Of a stretch of DNA of 64,000 nt, positions 8,997 through 17,652 are shown in pieces (the first letter of the stretch is position 1; each line of letters starts with the position of its first letter). The stretch is from contig CAVZBZ010000002.1 of assembly GCA_963773665.1 (NCBI GenBank), positions 62,001 to 126,000 of the forward strand, read 5' to 3'. This DNA is from DATJLY01 sp963773665. Lineage in GTDB: Bacteria; Pseudomonadota; Alphaproteobacteria; ATCC43930; CGMCC-115725. The position numbers and the translations under genes are program-made. The notes under the pieces are model-generated. The model was not told the origin of the DNA, searched no databases, and saw only the letters and a list, made by a program, of their open reading frames with translations.

Positions 8997-9129
8997 CGCG
9001 AATTACCGCTTTGCCGCGCAGGTTTCCGACCACCATTATGTGATGGAAAGCGGCCAGATCATCGATCGTGTCGAGCGCATAGAAGTCGCGGGCAAGATGG
9101 GCAAGCTCGAAGAATATCTCGCGTTCTGA
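8986..9129 (+). pseudogene. livF remnant: only the last 48 codons
   Basis: In a frame overlapping the end of livG, the sequence reads ANYRFAAQVSDHHYVMESGQ, then IIDRVERIE and KMGKLEEYLAF with a stop at 9129. This is the typical C-terminus of LivF/UrtE ATPases (the segment after the H-loop). The start, Walker A, signature and Walker B are absent. The junction near 8990 suggests an in-place deletion of about 0.55 kb that removed the livF start and core but left the operon order livG-livF-livHM recognisable. Confidence 0.75.
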
Positions 9130-9143
9130 CGGAGAGATCGGGC

Positions 9144-11021
9144 ATGTCGGCCACCGCTTTGTTCGGGCAGTTGTTGCTAGGCCTCATCAATGGCTCATTT
9201 TACGCGATGCTGAGCCTCGGCCTCGCCATCATTTTCGGCCTCCTCGCCATCGTCAATGCGGCACAAGGCGCGTTCTACATGCTGGGGGCTTTCATTGCGT
9301 GGATGCTCTTGCATTATTTCGGCATCGGCTATTGGTGGGCCTTCGTGCTGGCGCCGCTCGCGGTCGCGATCTTCGGCATGATCCTCGAGCGGGCGCTGAT
9401 CGCCCGCGTCTACAATCTCGACCATCTTTACGGTCTGCTGCTGACCTTGGGCCTGTTCCAGATCATTCAAGGCATGTTCGTTCATTGGTACGGCACCTCG
9501 GGCCAACCCTACGATTACCCCTACGGTCTGACCGGCGGCTACAATCTGGGCTTCATGTTCATGCCGGCTTACCGTGCCTGGGTCGTGGTCGCATCCTTGG
9601 CGTGTTGCTTCGGCACTTGGTACGCCGTCGAAAAGACCCATCTCGGCGCCTATTTGCGCGCCGCCACCGAGAACCCGACCCTGGTGCGCGCCTTCGGCAT
9701 CAACGTGCCGCGGATGGTGACGCTTGCGTTCGGCGGCGGCGTTGCGCTCGCCGGATTGGCGGGCGTACTGGCGGCACCAATCTATCAGGTCAACCCGCTG
9801 ATGGGCGGCAACATCCTTATCACCGTCTTCGCGGTGGTGGTGATAGGCGGCTTTGGCTCGATCTTGGGCTCGATCGTGACTGGCCTGGCTTTGGGCGTGC
9901 TCGAGGGATTGTCGAAGGTGTTCTATCCCGAGGCCTCGAACATGGTGATCTTCGCCATCATGATCATCGTGCTTATGGTGAAGCCCGCTGGCCTATTCGG
10001 GCGGGAGCGCCAGATGGCGACCGAGGTTCGCGAGACCATCCCGGCGAGCGCCGCCAGGACGCGCGACGGCGGTTGGCTTGGACTGGCTGTCGGCATCGCC
10101 ATCCTCGTCGTGGCGCCGTTCCTGGTCTATCCGGTGTTCCTGATGGAATTGTTGTGCATGGCTCTCTTCGCCTGCGCGTTCAATTTGTTGATCGGCGGCG
10201 GCGGCCTGCTCTCCTTCGGCCATGCCGCGTTCTTCGGCGGCGGCGCCTATATTGCCGCCGAGACCGCGAAGGCCTTCGGCTTTCCCTTCGAACTGGCGAT
10301 GCTCAGCGGCATCGCCAGCGCGACGTTCCTGGGCTTCCTCTTCGGCATCATTGCCATTCGCCGCCAGGGCCTGTTCTTCGCGATGATCACCTTGGCGCTG
10401 ACGCAGGGGGTCTATTTCCTCGCGCTCCGGCTCCCCTTCACCAATAGCGAGGACGGCATTCAGGCCGTTCCGCGCGGCTGGCTCTTCGGGCTCATCGATC
10501 TCAAAGACAATTTCGCCATGTATTACGTCACAGCGGCGATCTTCCTTGCCGGGTATTTGCTGGTGGTGCGGGTGTGGAAATCGCCCTTCGGCCAGGTGCT
10601 GCGCGCGATCAAGGACAATGAGCCACGCATGATTTCGTTGGGCTACCCGGTCGACCGCTACAAGCTGATGAATTTCGTGCTGTCGGCGGCGCTCGCCGGC
10701 GTCGCCGGCTCGTTGAAGGCGATCTCGATCGGCCTTGCCAGCTTGACCGATGTCGATTTCACCACCTCGGCGGCGGCGGTGCTGATGGTGCTATTGGGCG
10801 GCATGGGCACGCTCTTGGGCCCGGTCGTCGGCGCCATTCTCACGGTCTCGATGGACGAATACTTGGCCGGGATCGGCATCCCGGTGCCGGTCGTGGTCGG
10901 CGTCATTTTCGTGGTGATCATTCTGGTGTTCCGCCGCGGCATCGTCGGCGAGGCGATTCATTACTGGAACCGTTGGCAGGCGCGGGCCGGCGCCCTCCCG
11001 ATGCCATTCCGCTCGCGCTGA
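9144..11021 (+). CDS. Fused LivH-LivM permease of a branched-chain-type ABC transporter
   Basis: A 625-residue inner-membrane protein made of two permease domains. Residues 1-290 are LivH (LLLGLINGSFYAMLSLGLAI at the start, then the AFGINVPRM coupling region). Residues 300-610 are LivM (LLIGGGGLLSFGHAAFFGGG, the AIRRQGLFFAMITLAL helix and the AIKDNEPRMISLGY cytoplasmic loop that meets the ATPase). The two are usually separate genes; fusion is known in alphaproteobacteria. ATG 9144 follows GGAGAG. It would form the whole channel for the binding protein upstream, with the ATPase set incomplete because livF is deleted. Confidence 0.88.
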   Translation: MSATALFGQLLLGLINGSFYAMLSLGLAIIFGLLAIVNAAQGAFYMLGAFIAWMLLHYFGIGYWWAFVLAPLAVAIFGMILERALIARVYNLDHLYGLLLTLGLFQIIQGMFVHWYGTSGQPYDYPYGLTGGYNLGFMFMPAYRAWVVVASLACCFGTWYAVEKTHLGAYLRAATENPTLVRAFGINVPRMVTLAFGGGVALAGLAGVLAAPIYQVNPLMGGNILITVFAVVVIGGFGSILGSIVTGLALGVLEGLSKVFYPEASNMVIFAIMIIVLMVKPAGLFGRERQMATEVRETIPASAARTRDGGWLGLAVGIAILVVAPFLVYPVFLMELLCMALFACAFNLLIGGGGLLSFGHAAFFGGGAYIAAETAKAFGFPFELAMLSGIASATFLGFLFGIIAIRRQGLFFAMITLALTQGVYFLALRLPFTNSEDGIQAVPRGWLFGLIDLKDNFAMYYVTAAIFLAGYLLVVRVWKSPFGQVLRAIKDNEPRMISLGYPVDRYKLMNFVLSAALAGVAGSLKAISIGLASLTDVDFTTSAAAVLMVLLGGMGTLLGPVVGAILTVSMDEYLAGIGIPVPVVVGVIFVVIILVFRRGIVGEAIHYWNRWQARAGALPMPFRSR

Positions 11022-11135
11022 CGGGTGCCGTGCTGACGCCTCACGGTCGCGACGGTCCGGCGTTCGACAAAAAATGCCACTAAAGTACCGACTTGATAAT
11101 CTGGACACGCCGCGATCCGGCCGGAGGAACCCACA

Positions 11136-11870
11136 ATGAAGGACATGTCCGAGCGCGTCGCGATAGTGACCGGCGCGAGCTCCGGGATCGGCGTCGCGAT
11201 CGCCCGCGCATTTGCGGGCGCCGGGGTGAAGACGGTTCTGGCGGCGCGCTCGGCCGACAAGCTCGATGCGGTCGCGGCCGAGATCGCGGCGAAGGGCGGC
11301 ACTGCGCTCGCCTGCCAGACCGACGTGACCTCAGAGCCGCAGGTGGTGCGACTGTACGAGCGCACGATGGCGGCCTATGGCCGCGTCGACATCCTGGTCA
11401 ACAATGCGGGCCTCGCCGACCACATCCCGACGGTCGATCTCAGCCTGGCCGACTGGCAGCGCTCGATCGACACCATGCTCACCGGCCCGTTCCTCTGCGG
11501 GCGCGAGGCGATGCGGATCATGGTGAAGCAAAAGCGCGGCCGTATCATCAATATCGGCAGCGTGTCGTCACGCCGGCCGCGGCCGCACACGATCGGTTAT
11601 GTCGCCGCGAAATTCGGGCTCCACGGCATCACCCAGTCGATGGCCCTGGATGGGCGCGAGCATGGGATCACCGTTTCGATCATCGATCCAGGCGTGACCG
11701 AGAGCCATCTCGCCGGCGGCGCGTCGCGGCCAGCGCGTCCGGCCGCACAGATGATGAAGGCCGAGGAGATCGCCGAGATCGCGCTGCTGATCGCGCGGCT
11801 GCCGGACGAGACCAACCTGATGGAGGCCTTCGTCCTGCCGATCGGCATGCCGTTCCTTGGCCGCGGGTGA
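11136..11870 (+). CDS. Short-chain dehydrogenase/reductase
   Basis: A 244-residue classical SDR. The nucleotide site is TGASSGIG (residues 11-18), the NNAG motif is LVNNAGLAD, and the catalytic Ser and YxxxK are visible in INIGSVSSRR and IGYVAAKFGLHG. GGAGG lies about 7 bases before ATG 11136. It likely oxidises or reduces a hydroxyacyl or keto intermediate with NAD(P)H. The stop is only five bases from the end of the convergent DUF35 gene, and the neighbours are beta-oxidation-type enzymes, so a 3-hydroxyacyl-CoA dehydrogenase role is plausible but not proven. Confidence 0.85.
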   Translation: MKDMSERVAIVTGASSGIGVAIARAFAGAGVKTVLAARSADKLDAVAAEIAAKGGTALACQTDVTSEPQVVRLYERTMAAYGRVDILVNNAGLADHIPTVDLSLADWQRSIDTMLTGPFLCGREAMRIMVKQKRGRIINIGSVSSRRPRPHTIGYVAAKFGLHGITQSMALDGREHGITVSIIDPGVTESHLAGGASRPARPAAQMMKAEEIAEIALLIARLPDETNLMEAFVLPIGMPFLGRG

Positions 11871-11875
11871 CAAAC

Positions 11876-12304
11876 CTAGCGGGCCGGCTCGAACATCAGC
11901 AGGTGCGTGCCGTTGGCGAGCGGCAGCCAATAAGACTTGACCTTCATGCCGATCGCCATTTCGTCGAGCTGGCAATGCACGATGTTGGCGATGACGTTGA
12001 CGCCGACATCGAGCGTCACCGTCGCGATGAGGTAAGGCTCCTTGCCGCGGAAGTTGGGCGGTCCGCGTCGCGCGATGGTATAGGTGAAGACCTCGCCATT
12101 GCCCGACACCTCGCGCCATTCGAGCTCGCGATGCCCGTTGAAGAGGCTGTTGGGGCGCGGGAAGAACTGATACTTGCCGCTCCGGCGATCGAATTGCACG
12201 AACAGCTTCTTCTGACGCGTGCCTTCCCAGAACGGGCGGGAGAAGCTGCGCGGGAGGGGCGGTTCGCGCACCACGTCGAGCGTGTCGTTGACGGTCTCAG
12301 CCAT
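11876..12304 (-). CDS. DUF35 OB-fold protein, partner of the thiolase-like gene
   Basis: A 142-residue DUF35 (ChsH2/acyl-CoA-binding OB-fold) protein. The N-terminal helix PFWEGTRQKKLFVQF and the RYQFFPRP-like block are present, followed by the OB-fold (GEVFTYTIARRGPP, YLIATVTLDVG). The usual zinc-ribbon Cys pairs have been lost: QFDRRSGKYQFFPRPNSLFN stands where CxxC...CxxC would be. It ends 11 bases before the thiolase-like gene in the same direction, the standard arrangement in which a DUF35 protein docks onto an SCP2-type thiolase or retro-aldolase. Confidence 0.82.
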   Translation of the reverse strand: MAETVNDTLDVVREPPLPRSFSRPFWEGTRQKKLFVQFDRRSGKYQFFPRPNSLFNGHRELEWREVSGNGEVFTYTIARRGPPNFRGKEPYLIATVTLDVGVNVIANIVHCQLDEMAIGMKVKSYWLPLANGTHLLMFEPAR

Positions 12305-12315
12305 AAGCTTGCTCC

Positions 12316-13488
12316 TCAGGCGTCCGGGGTGAGGATCATCGCGGTACTGGTCGCCCAGTTGCGGCCGTAAGGAATGCCGCCGATGCCGGTGACGAGAGCA
12401 TTGTCGATCCGCTTCACCTGCCGGGCCTCGCCCTGGCCCATCAGCTGACGCACCGCTTCGATGAGATTGACGCCGCCGCCGGCGAGACCGGGTTGGCCCG
12501 CCGAGATCTGGCCGCCGCCGGTATTGAGCGGCAGATCGCCGGTGTAGGTGAAATCATGCTCGCGGATGAAGGCACAGCCCTCGCCCTGCTTGCAGAAGCC
12601 CAGCATCTCCATTTGGATCATCATGGCGATGACGAAATCGTCGTAGGGATGGAACGAGCAGATGTTCTTTGGCGCGAGCCCGGCTTCGGCGAAGGCTTTC
12701 TTGCCCGCGGCCAGATGGCCCGACTGCGTTACGTCCACGATCGATTCGCCGATCCGAAAATTGGTGCGCTCGCCATAGCCGATTGGTGTCACGAATTTGG
12801 CAATGTGTTTCTGCCTCGCCCGCGTGCCGCTGGTGACCAAAAGCCCGCTCGCGCCGTCGCACACCATGACGCTGTCGAGGAGCCGTATGGGTTCGGCGAT
12901 CATGCGCGAATTGATGTAGTCGTCGAGCGTCATCGGCTGGCGTAGTTTTTCGACCGCGTTCGGGTTCAACACCGCGTGTCCGCGCTGCGCCACCGCGAGT
13001 TTCCCGAGCATGCGGTAGTCGAGCCCGTAGAGATATTCGTAACGCTTCGACAGCAGTCCGAACGCGCCCGGCGGCCCCAGGAGCCCATAGGGATTCGTCC
13101 ATTCCGCGTTGAAGGACCGCATGCGCGCGTTGGGCTCCGCCGACTGCGTGTCGGCGTAGAGCAGCATCGCGGTCGTGCACAGGCCGGCATCGATTGCAGC
13201 GCTTGCGCGGGCGAGCGCGCCTAAGGGCGAGCTGCCGCCGATGTCCACCGTCTGGCAGAAATCGAGCTCGAGCCCAAGCTGGTCGGCGGTCGTTTGCGAC
13301 CAGAAGGGGTTGCCCGCTCCGGTCATCGACGCGCTCAGGATGAGCCCGTCGATCTCTTGCTTCTCGAAGCTGGTGCTAGTGAGAAGGTTGTCCAGGATCT
13401 CGGCGCCTAGCTCCCAGATGTCGCGATCGCTCTTCTCGACGATCTTGGTCTCGGCAAAGCCGACGATCGCTGCATCCCGCAATCCCAT
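12316..13488 (-). CDS. SCP2-type thiolase-like protein, possible retro-aldolase
   Basis: A 390-residue thiolase-superfamily protein. ATG 13488 (MGLRDAAIVGFAETKI) is chosen for GGGAG eight bases upstream. Conserved blocks include the N-terminal AAIVGFAET, the active-site helix region TVDIGGSSPLGALARASAAI, MLLYADTQSA, FHPYDDFVIAMMIQMEMLGF and the C-terminal LPLNTGGGQISAGQPG. In true thiolases a nucleophilic Cys starts the helix; here the position is Gly (DIGGSS). With a DUF35 partner, this resembles Ltp2-type aldolases that release acyl-CoA from steroid side chains. That reading is inference; a non-catalytic or carboxylase-partner role is also possible. Confidence 0.8.
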   Translation of the reverse strand: MGLRDAAIVGFAETKIVEKSDRDIWELGAEILDNLLTSTSFEKQEIDGLILSASMTGAGNPFWSQTTADQLGLELDFCQTVDIGGSSPLGALARASAAIDAGLCTTAMLLYADTQSAEPNARMRSFNAEWTNPYGLLGPPGAFGLLSKRYEYLYGLDYRMLGKLAVAQRGHAVLNPNAVEKLRQPMTLDDYINSRMIAEPIRLLDSVMVCDGASGLLVTSGTRARQKHIAKFVTPIGYGERTNFRIGESIVDVTQSGHLAAGKKAFAEAGLAPKNICSFHPYDDFVIAMMIQMEMLGFCKQGEGCAFIREHDFTYTGDLPLNTGGGQISAGQPGLAGGGVNLIEAVRQLMGQGEARQVKRIDNALVTGIGGIPYGRNWATSTAMILTPDA

Positions 13489-13489
13489 G

Positions 13490-14308
13490 TCACTTCTCCC
13501 GTATCGCGCTTCGCCCGTCTCCGGATGTTCCCGGCTCTGCCAAACGCCTCGCCCGCTTCTCGGCAAATGCCTTGAGACGTTCAGTGGATTCGGGGCTCGA
13601 AACAGCGCCGGTGACGAGGCGCTCCACGAACAGGCCGTCGTCATAGGAAAGATCGGGGATGCGCGGGAGGCAATTGACGATCGCCCAGTTGGAGAGCGGC
13701 GCATTCTCGCCGATGCGGGCGGCGAGCGATTTCGCCCGCTCCAGTGCCTCGCCCTTCGCGACGAGGTATTGGACGAGGTTGTAGCGCTCGCCCTCCTCGG
13801 CCGTAAGCACGCGGCCCGTGAGCATCAGGTCGGACATGCGCTCCACACCGAGCGCTCGGGCGATGCGCACCGAGCCGCCCGCGCCTACGAAGATGCCGCG
13901 CTGCCCTTCGGGGAGCGCGAAGAAGGTGGTCACATCGGCGACCCGCACGTGGCAGGAGATTGCGAGTTCGAGCCCGCCACCGACGCACGCTCCCGACACG
14001 GCCGCGACGAACGGGATGGGTCCTCGAGCGATCTCGTCGAAGGCGCGTTCGAACCGGCGCCGGCGCCGGCGCGCGCGGTCGGCAGCGTTGTCGATCCAGG
14101 CCGCAGCTTCGACGAGATCGAGGCCGGCGCAGAAATCCTTGCCATGGCTGTAGATCACGCCGACCTTCGCCTCCTCATGCGCGCGCAGCGCCGCGTCGCG
14201 CAGCTGCGTCTCCAGCTCCTGGTTGAGCGCGTTGCGCTTTGCGGTCCGATTGAGCCCGATGAGCGCGATCGTTCCGTCGCATTCGTAAGTCACGACTTGT
14301 TCGGCCAA
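13490..14308 (-). CDS. Enoyl-CoA hydratase/isomerase family protein
   Basis: A crotonase-fold protein of about 272 residues. A TTG at 14308 (LAEQVVTYECDGTIALIGLN) behind GGAGGAG is taken as the start; an in-frame ATG at 14344 lacks a ribosome-binding site. The oxyanion hole is in HGKDFCAGLDL and GACVGGGLELA, and both catalytic Glu positions are filled (GGGLELA and ALPEGQRG). It should hydrate a 2-enoyl-CoA or isomerise a double bond. The gene ends one base before the thiolase-like gene and reads the same way, giving an operon crotonase, thiolase, DUF35. Confidence 0.85.
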   Translation of the reverse strand: MAEQVVTYECDGTIALIGLNRTAKRNALNQELETQLRDAALRAHEEAKVGVIYSHGKDFCAGLDLVEAAAWIDNAADRARRRRRRFERAFDEIARGPIPFVAAVSGACVGGGLELAISCHVRVADVTTFFALPEGQRGIFVGAGGSVRIARALGVERMSDLMLTGRVLTAEEGERYNLVQYLVAKGEALERAKSLAARIGENAPLSNWAIVNCLPRIPDLSYDDGLFVERLVTGAVSSPESTERLKAFAEKRARRLAEPGTSGDGRSAIREK

Positions 14309-14387
14309 TGCGCGCTCCTCCAACCTGTACCGTGAGTGCAGCATGCTATAGGCTCGGTGTGGCTGATAAAAGGCCCAAGGGGAGGGC

Positions 14388-16541
14388 ATGACTGACGCCA
14401 GCACCGTGGCGACGCGTTGGGAGGTCGCCGCTGTCGAGGCCCTAGTGCGGCCGCGCTCGATCGCGATCGTCGGCGTCTCCACGCGCCCCGGCTCTGCGGG
14501 CCACATGGTGCTCGCCAATCTCACCCAGGCCGAATTCCGTGGCGACATTCATCTCATCGGCCGCAACGTCACGGACGTTGAAGGCCGCGCCTGCCTCGCC
14601 AGCATCGACGCATTGCCGGAAAACGTCGATCTCGCGGTGCTCACGGTTCCGGCCGGCGCGGTGGCCGAAGCCGTTGCCGCTTGCGTTCGGCGCAGGGTGA
14701 AATCCGCGATCACCTTCGCCTCGGGTTTCGCCGAGATGGGCGAGGACGAGCGCGCCCGTCAGCGCGAGATCGGCGCCCTGGCCGAGCAAGGCCGCCTCGC
14801 GCTCGTCGGCCCCAATTGCCTCGGCTACACCAATTATGTGGACGGTCTCTGCATCGGCTTCATGTCCTTCCCGCGGGTGAAACGCCTCGATCCGGCTGCG
14901 GGACCGGGCGCGGCGGTGGTCGCACAGAGCGGCGGGATGGGCGGTCATGTCATCGGCGCACTCGAGGCGCGGGCCGTGCCGGTCTCGTACTCGATTACCG
15001 TCGGTAACGAGGCCGGCATCGGCCTCGCCGAGTTCATCGAGCATCTCGCCCGCGATCCGTCCACGGGCATCATCCTCGCCTATGGCGAGCAGATCCGCCG
15101 GCCGGTCCATTTCCTCGCTGCGGTGGCAGCGGCGCGCGCGCGCGGGAAGCCGGTCGTGCTGCTCCATCCCGGCCGCAGCGCGCGCGCGCAGGCGGCGGCG
15201 CAGTCGCATACCGGCTCCTTCGCCGGCGACCATGCGGCAATGCGCACCGCCGTCCAGCGCGCAGGCGTCGTGCTCGTCGAAACGCTCGAGGAGATGATCG
15301 ATGTCGGGCAGCTTCTGCTGCGCTATCCCGTTCCGCCGACCAAAGGCGCCGGCGTCTTGACCTTCTCCGGCGCCTTGTGCGCGATTGTCCAGGATTATTG
15401 CGAGACGCTGGGGCTCGACCTGCCGCCGATGTCGCGCGAGCAGAAGGACAAATTGCGGCCGAGCCTCGAAGCCTTCAATCCGCCGGAAAATCCGCTCGAC
15501 CTTGGCACCATCACGGCGTGGAAGCCGGACCTCGTGCGTCTCGGGGCGGAAGCACTCATGGAGGACCCGCAGACGGGCAGCCTCGTCGTCTCGATCCCTG
15601 GTCACAGTTCTCCTATGGGCGTGACCTGGCTCGAGCGTCTTGTCGAGGGATCGAGCGGCTCGGCCAAACCGATGCTCGTCGTGTTTCACAACGAGACATC
15701 TCCGCTCTCGCCCCAGCTCTCGAGCGTCGCGGAGAAGAACCGGCTCGTCCTGCTGCGTTCGCCGGAGCGCGCCTTTCGCGCGATCGCGCGGCTCACCGCA
15801 TATGGCAAGAGCCTTGCCGCGGTGCGCAACGCGATGCCGAGCCCGCCGCCCTTCCCCGACCTGCCGGCGCTCGGCGAAGGCATGCAGCCAGAATGGCTTG
15901 GCAAGCAGGTTCTGCGGGCGGTCGGCATTCCGGTTCCGCTCGGCGCGCTCGCCCAAACACTGCCCGAGGCGCGTACGATCGCCGAGCGCGTGGGATACCC
16001 CGTCGCTATGAAGGCGCAAGCCGCTTCGCTTGCGCACAAGACCGAGGCGGGCGGCGTAATACTCAACATCGCTGACGCGACAGCGCTCGCCCACGCCTGG
16101 GAGACGCTCTACGCCAATGTTGCCCGCGCGCGGCCCGGGCTCGAGCTGGAAGGCGTGCTGGTCGAAGCGATGAGCGCGCCCGGCCTCGAACTCGCGATCG
16201 GTGCGCGGCGCGATCCCGCATGGGGGCCGATCCTGATGGTCGGAGTGGGCGGCATTTGGATCGAGGCGCTGGGAGACGTCCGCCTGCTGCCACCCGACCT
16301 GCCGGAAGACGCGATCGTCGAGGAGCTGCATCGTCTGAAAGCGGCGAAGCTCTTGAGCGATTTTCGCCGCTCAGGGCGCGTCGATGTGGCGGCCGTTGCG
16401 CGGGCTGTCTCGCTCGTCGGGCGGCTGATGCTGACCACGCCGGAGATCACGGAAATCGACATCAACCCGCTTATTGGTCACGGAGAAGGCCAGGGCGTGA
16501 CGGCGCTCGACGCACTCATCATTTGCCGCGCCGGACCGTGA
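14388..16541 (+). CDS. ADP-forming acyl-CoA synthetase (acetate-CoA ligase family)
   Basis: A 717-residue fusion of both subunits of NDP-forming acyl-CoA synthetases. The order is a CoA-binding Rossmann domain (about 15-125, RSIAIVGVSTRPGSAGH), two succinyl-CoA-ligase-like domains (about 150-470) with the phosphohistidine loop in AQSHTGSFAGDH, and an ATP-grasp domain (about 490-717, GYPVAMKAQAASLAHKTEAG). It links a carboxylic acid to CoA at the cost of ATP to ADP and would prime the substrate for the dehydrogenases immediately downstream. It is divergent from the crotonase gene, with about 80 bp between the two starts for a shared promoter. Confidence 0.87.
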   Translation: MTDASTVATRWEVAAVEALVRPRSIAIVGVSTRPGSAGHMVLANLTQAEFRGDIHLIGRNVTDVEGRACLASIDALPENVDLAVLTVPAGAVAEAVAACVRRRVKSAITFASGFAEMGEDERARQREIGALAEQGRLALVGPNCLGYTNYVDGLCIGFMSFPRVKRLDPAAGPGAAVVAQSGGMGGHVIGALEARAVPVSYSITVGNEAGIGLAEFIEHLARDPSTGIILAYGEQIRRPVHFLAAVAAARARGKPVVLLHPGRSARAQAAAQSHTGSFAGDHAAMRTAVQRAGVVLVETLEEMIDVGQLLLRYPVPPTKGAGVLTFSGALCAIVQDYCETLGLDLPPMSREQKDKLRPSLEAFNPPENPLDLGTITAWKPDLVRLGAEALMEDPQTGSLVVSIPGHSSPMGVTWLERLVEGSSGSAKPMLVVFHNETSPLSPQLSSVAEKNRLVLLRSPERAFRAIARLTAYGKSLAAVRNAMPSPPPFPDLPALGEGMQPEWLGKQVLRAVGIPVPLGALAQTLPEARTIAERVGYPVAMKAQAASLAHKTEAGGVILNIADATALAHAWETLYANVARARPGLELEGVLVEAMSAPGLELAIGARRDPAWGPILMVGVGGIWIEALGDVRLLPPDLPEDAIVEELHRLKAAKLLSDFRRSGRVDVAAVARAVSLVGRLMLTTPEITEIDINPLIGHGEGQGVTALDALIICRAGP

Positions 16542-16551
16542 GGAGGGGCTG

Positions 16552-17637
16552 ATGGCGAAGGAGAACTCAGCGATCGGCGAGGAGGAGCGCACGCTGCTGC
16601 GCGACACGGTGCGCGGGTTGCTTGCCGAGCAATGGCCGGTCGAGGGTGCGGTCGAGCGGGCGAACGACCCCGCGGCCGTGAACCGCATCTGGCGGAGCCT
16701 TGCCGCGCAAGGGCTGACAAAGTTGGGCTTCGATCCCGAGGAAGGCGGCCTGCGCGAGATCCTGCTTGTCTTCGAAGAGCTGGGCCGCGCCTCCTGTCCG
16801 GCGCCGCTCTTGGGCGCCGTGATGGTCAGCCTGCTCGCGCGCCAGCAGCGCGTCGCGGCAGACCTTGCCGGCCTATGCGAAGTGATCCATGCCGGCTCGG
16901 GCGCGGCAGCGGTTGCGTTCGGCGCCTTCGACGGCGATGCGGCAGCAGGACAGGTGTCGTTCGCGGGCGGCGCCGTGAGTGGAAGCGCTGCCTTCGTCGA
17001 GAACGCGGCGACCGCGACGCATTTCGTCCTGTTCGTCGATGCGCCGGCCGGTGTGGTCGTTCTTCCCGCCGGCGCTGTCATGACGGTCACGCCCACGCCC
17101 GGCCTCGCCGTCCCGGCCTTGAGCGAGCTTTCCTTTGCCGGCACGAACGCCGCGCTTGTCGAGGTGTCCGCGGCGCGGCTTGCGGAGCTCGCTGAGATCG
17201 CGCGGCTCTGCTGCGCGGCGCGCGCGCTCGGAGCGGCGCAGCGCGGCTTCGAGCTGGCGCACGAGCATGCCAAGATGCGCAAGCAATTCGGACAGTTCAT
17301 CGGCCAGTTCCAGGCCATCCAGCACAAGCTGGCGGATTGCCTCACGCGGCTTGACGGCGCGCGCCTCACGCTCGACGCGGCCGCCACGGTGTTCGACCGC
17401 GAGCTTGAGGATTGGCGCGTCTTCGCAGCGGCGGCGCTCGCCTATGCAGGCCCCGCCTTACGGCAGGTGGTGCTCGAGTCGCATCACACGATGGGCGCAA
17501 TCGGCTACGCCGAAGAGCATGAGATGCCTCGGCATTTCCGGCGCATCCACGCGGACCTCGCGCGCTTCGGCGGCGCACATCGGGCGCGCGCGGAGCTTGC
17601 CGACTATCTGCTCGGCCCGGCCGCGCGCGCGCGCTAG
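16552..17637 (+). CDS. Acyl-CoA dehydrogenase, short subunit type
   Basis: A 361-residue flavoprotein with acyl-CoA dehydrogenase fold. The N-terminal helical domain (EERTLLRDTVRGLLAEQW), a shortened middle beta domain and the C-terminal helices (HAKMRKQFGQFIGQFQAIQH, then a helix ending LADCLTRLDGARLT) are all visible. The FAD-contact R-FG-F-Q motif is intact. It lies 15 bases before a second, longer acyl-CoA dehydrogenase. Pairs like this form mixed alpha2-beta2 enzymes in steroid and bulky-acid degradation, where one subunit lacks part of the flavin site; that pairing is inferred here. Confidence 0.85.
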   Translation: MAKENSAIGEEERTLLRDTVRGLLAEQWPVEGAVERANDPAAVNRIWRSLAAQGLTKLGFDPEEGGLREILLVFEELGRASCPAPLLGAVMVSLLARQQRVAADLAGLCEVIHAGSGAAAVAFGAFDGDAAAGQVSFAGGAVSGSAAFVENAATATHFVLFVDAPAGVVVLPAGAVMTVTPTPGLAVPALSELSFAGTNAALVEVSAARLAELAEIARLCCAARALGAAQRGFELAHEHAKMRKQFGQFIGQFQAIQHKLADCLTRLDGARLTLDAAATVFDRELEDWRVFAAAALAYAGPALRQVVLESHHTMGAIGYAEEHEMPRHFRRIHADLARFGGAHRARAELADYLLGPAARAR

Positions 17638-17652
17638 GAGGGGAGACGGAGC

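Noticed and set aside
14442..16331. A 629-codon minus-strand frame across the acyl-CoA synthetase
   Set aside because: The plus-strand product has complete CoA-binding, ligase and ATP-grasp motifs; the antisense frame has none.
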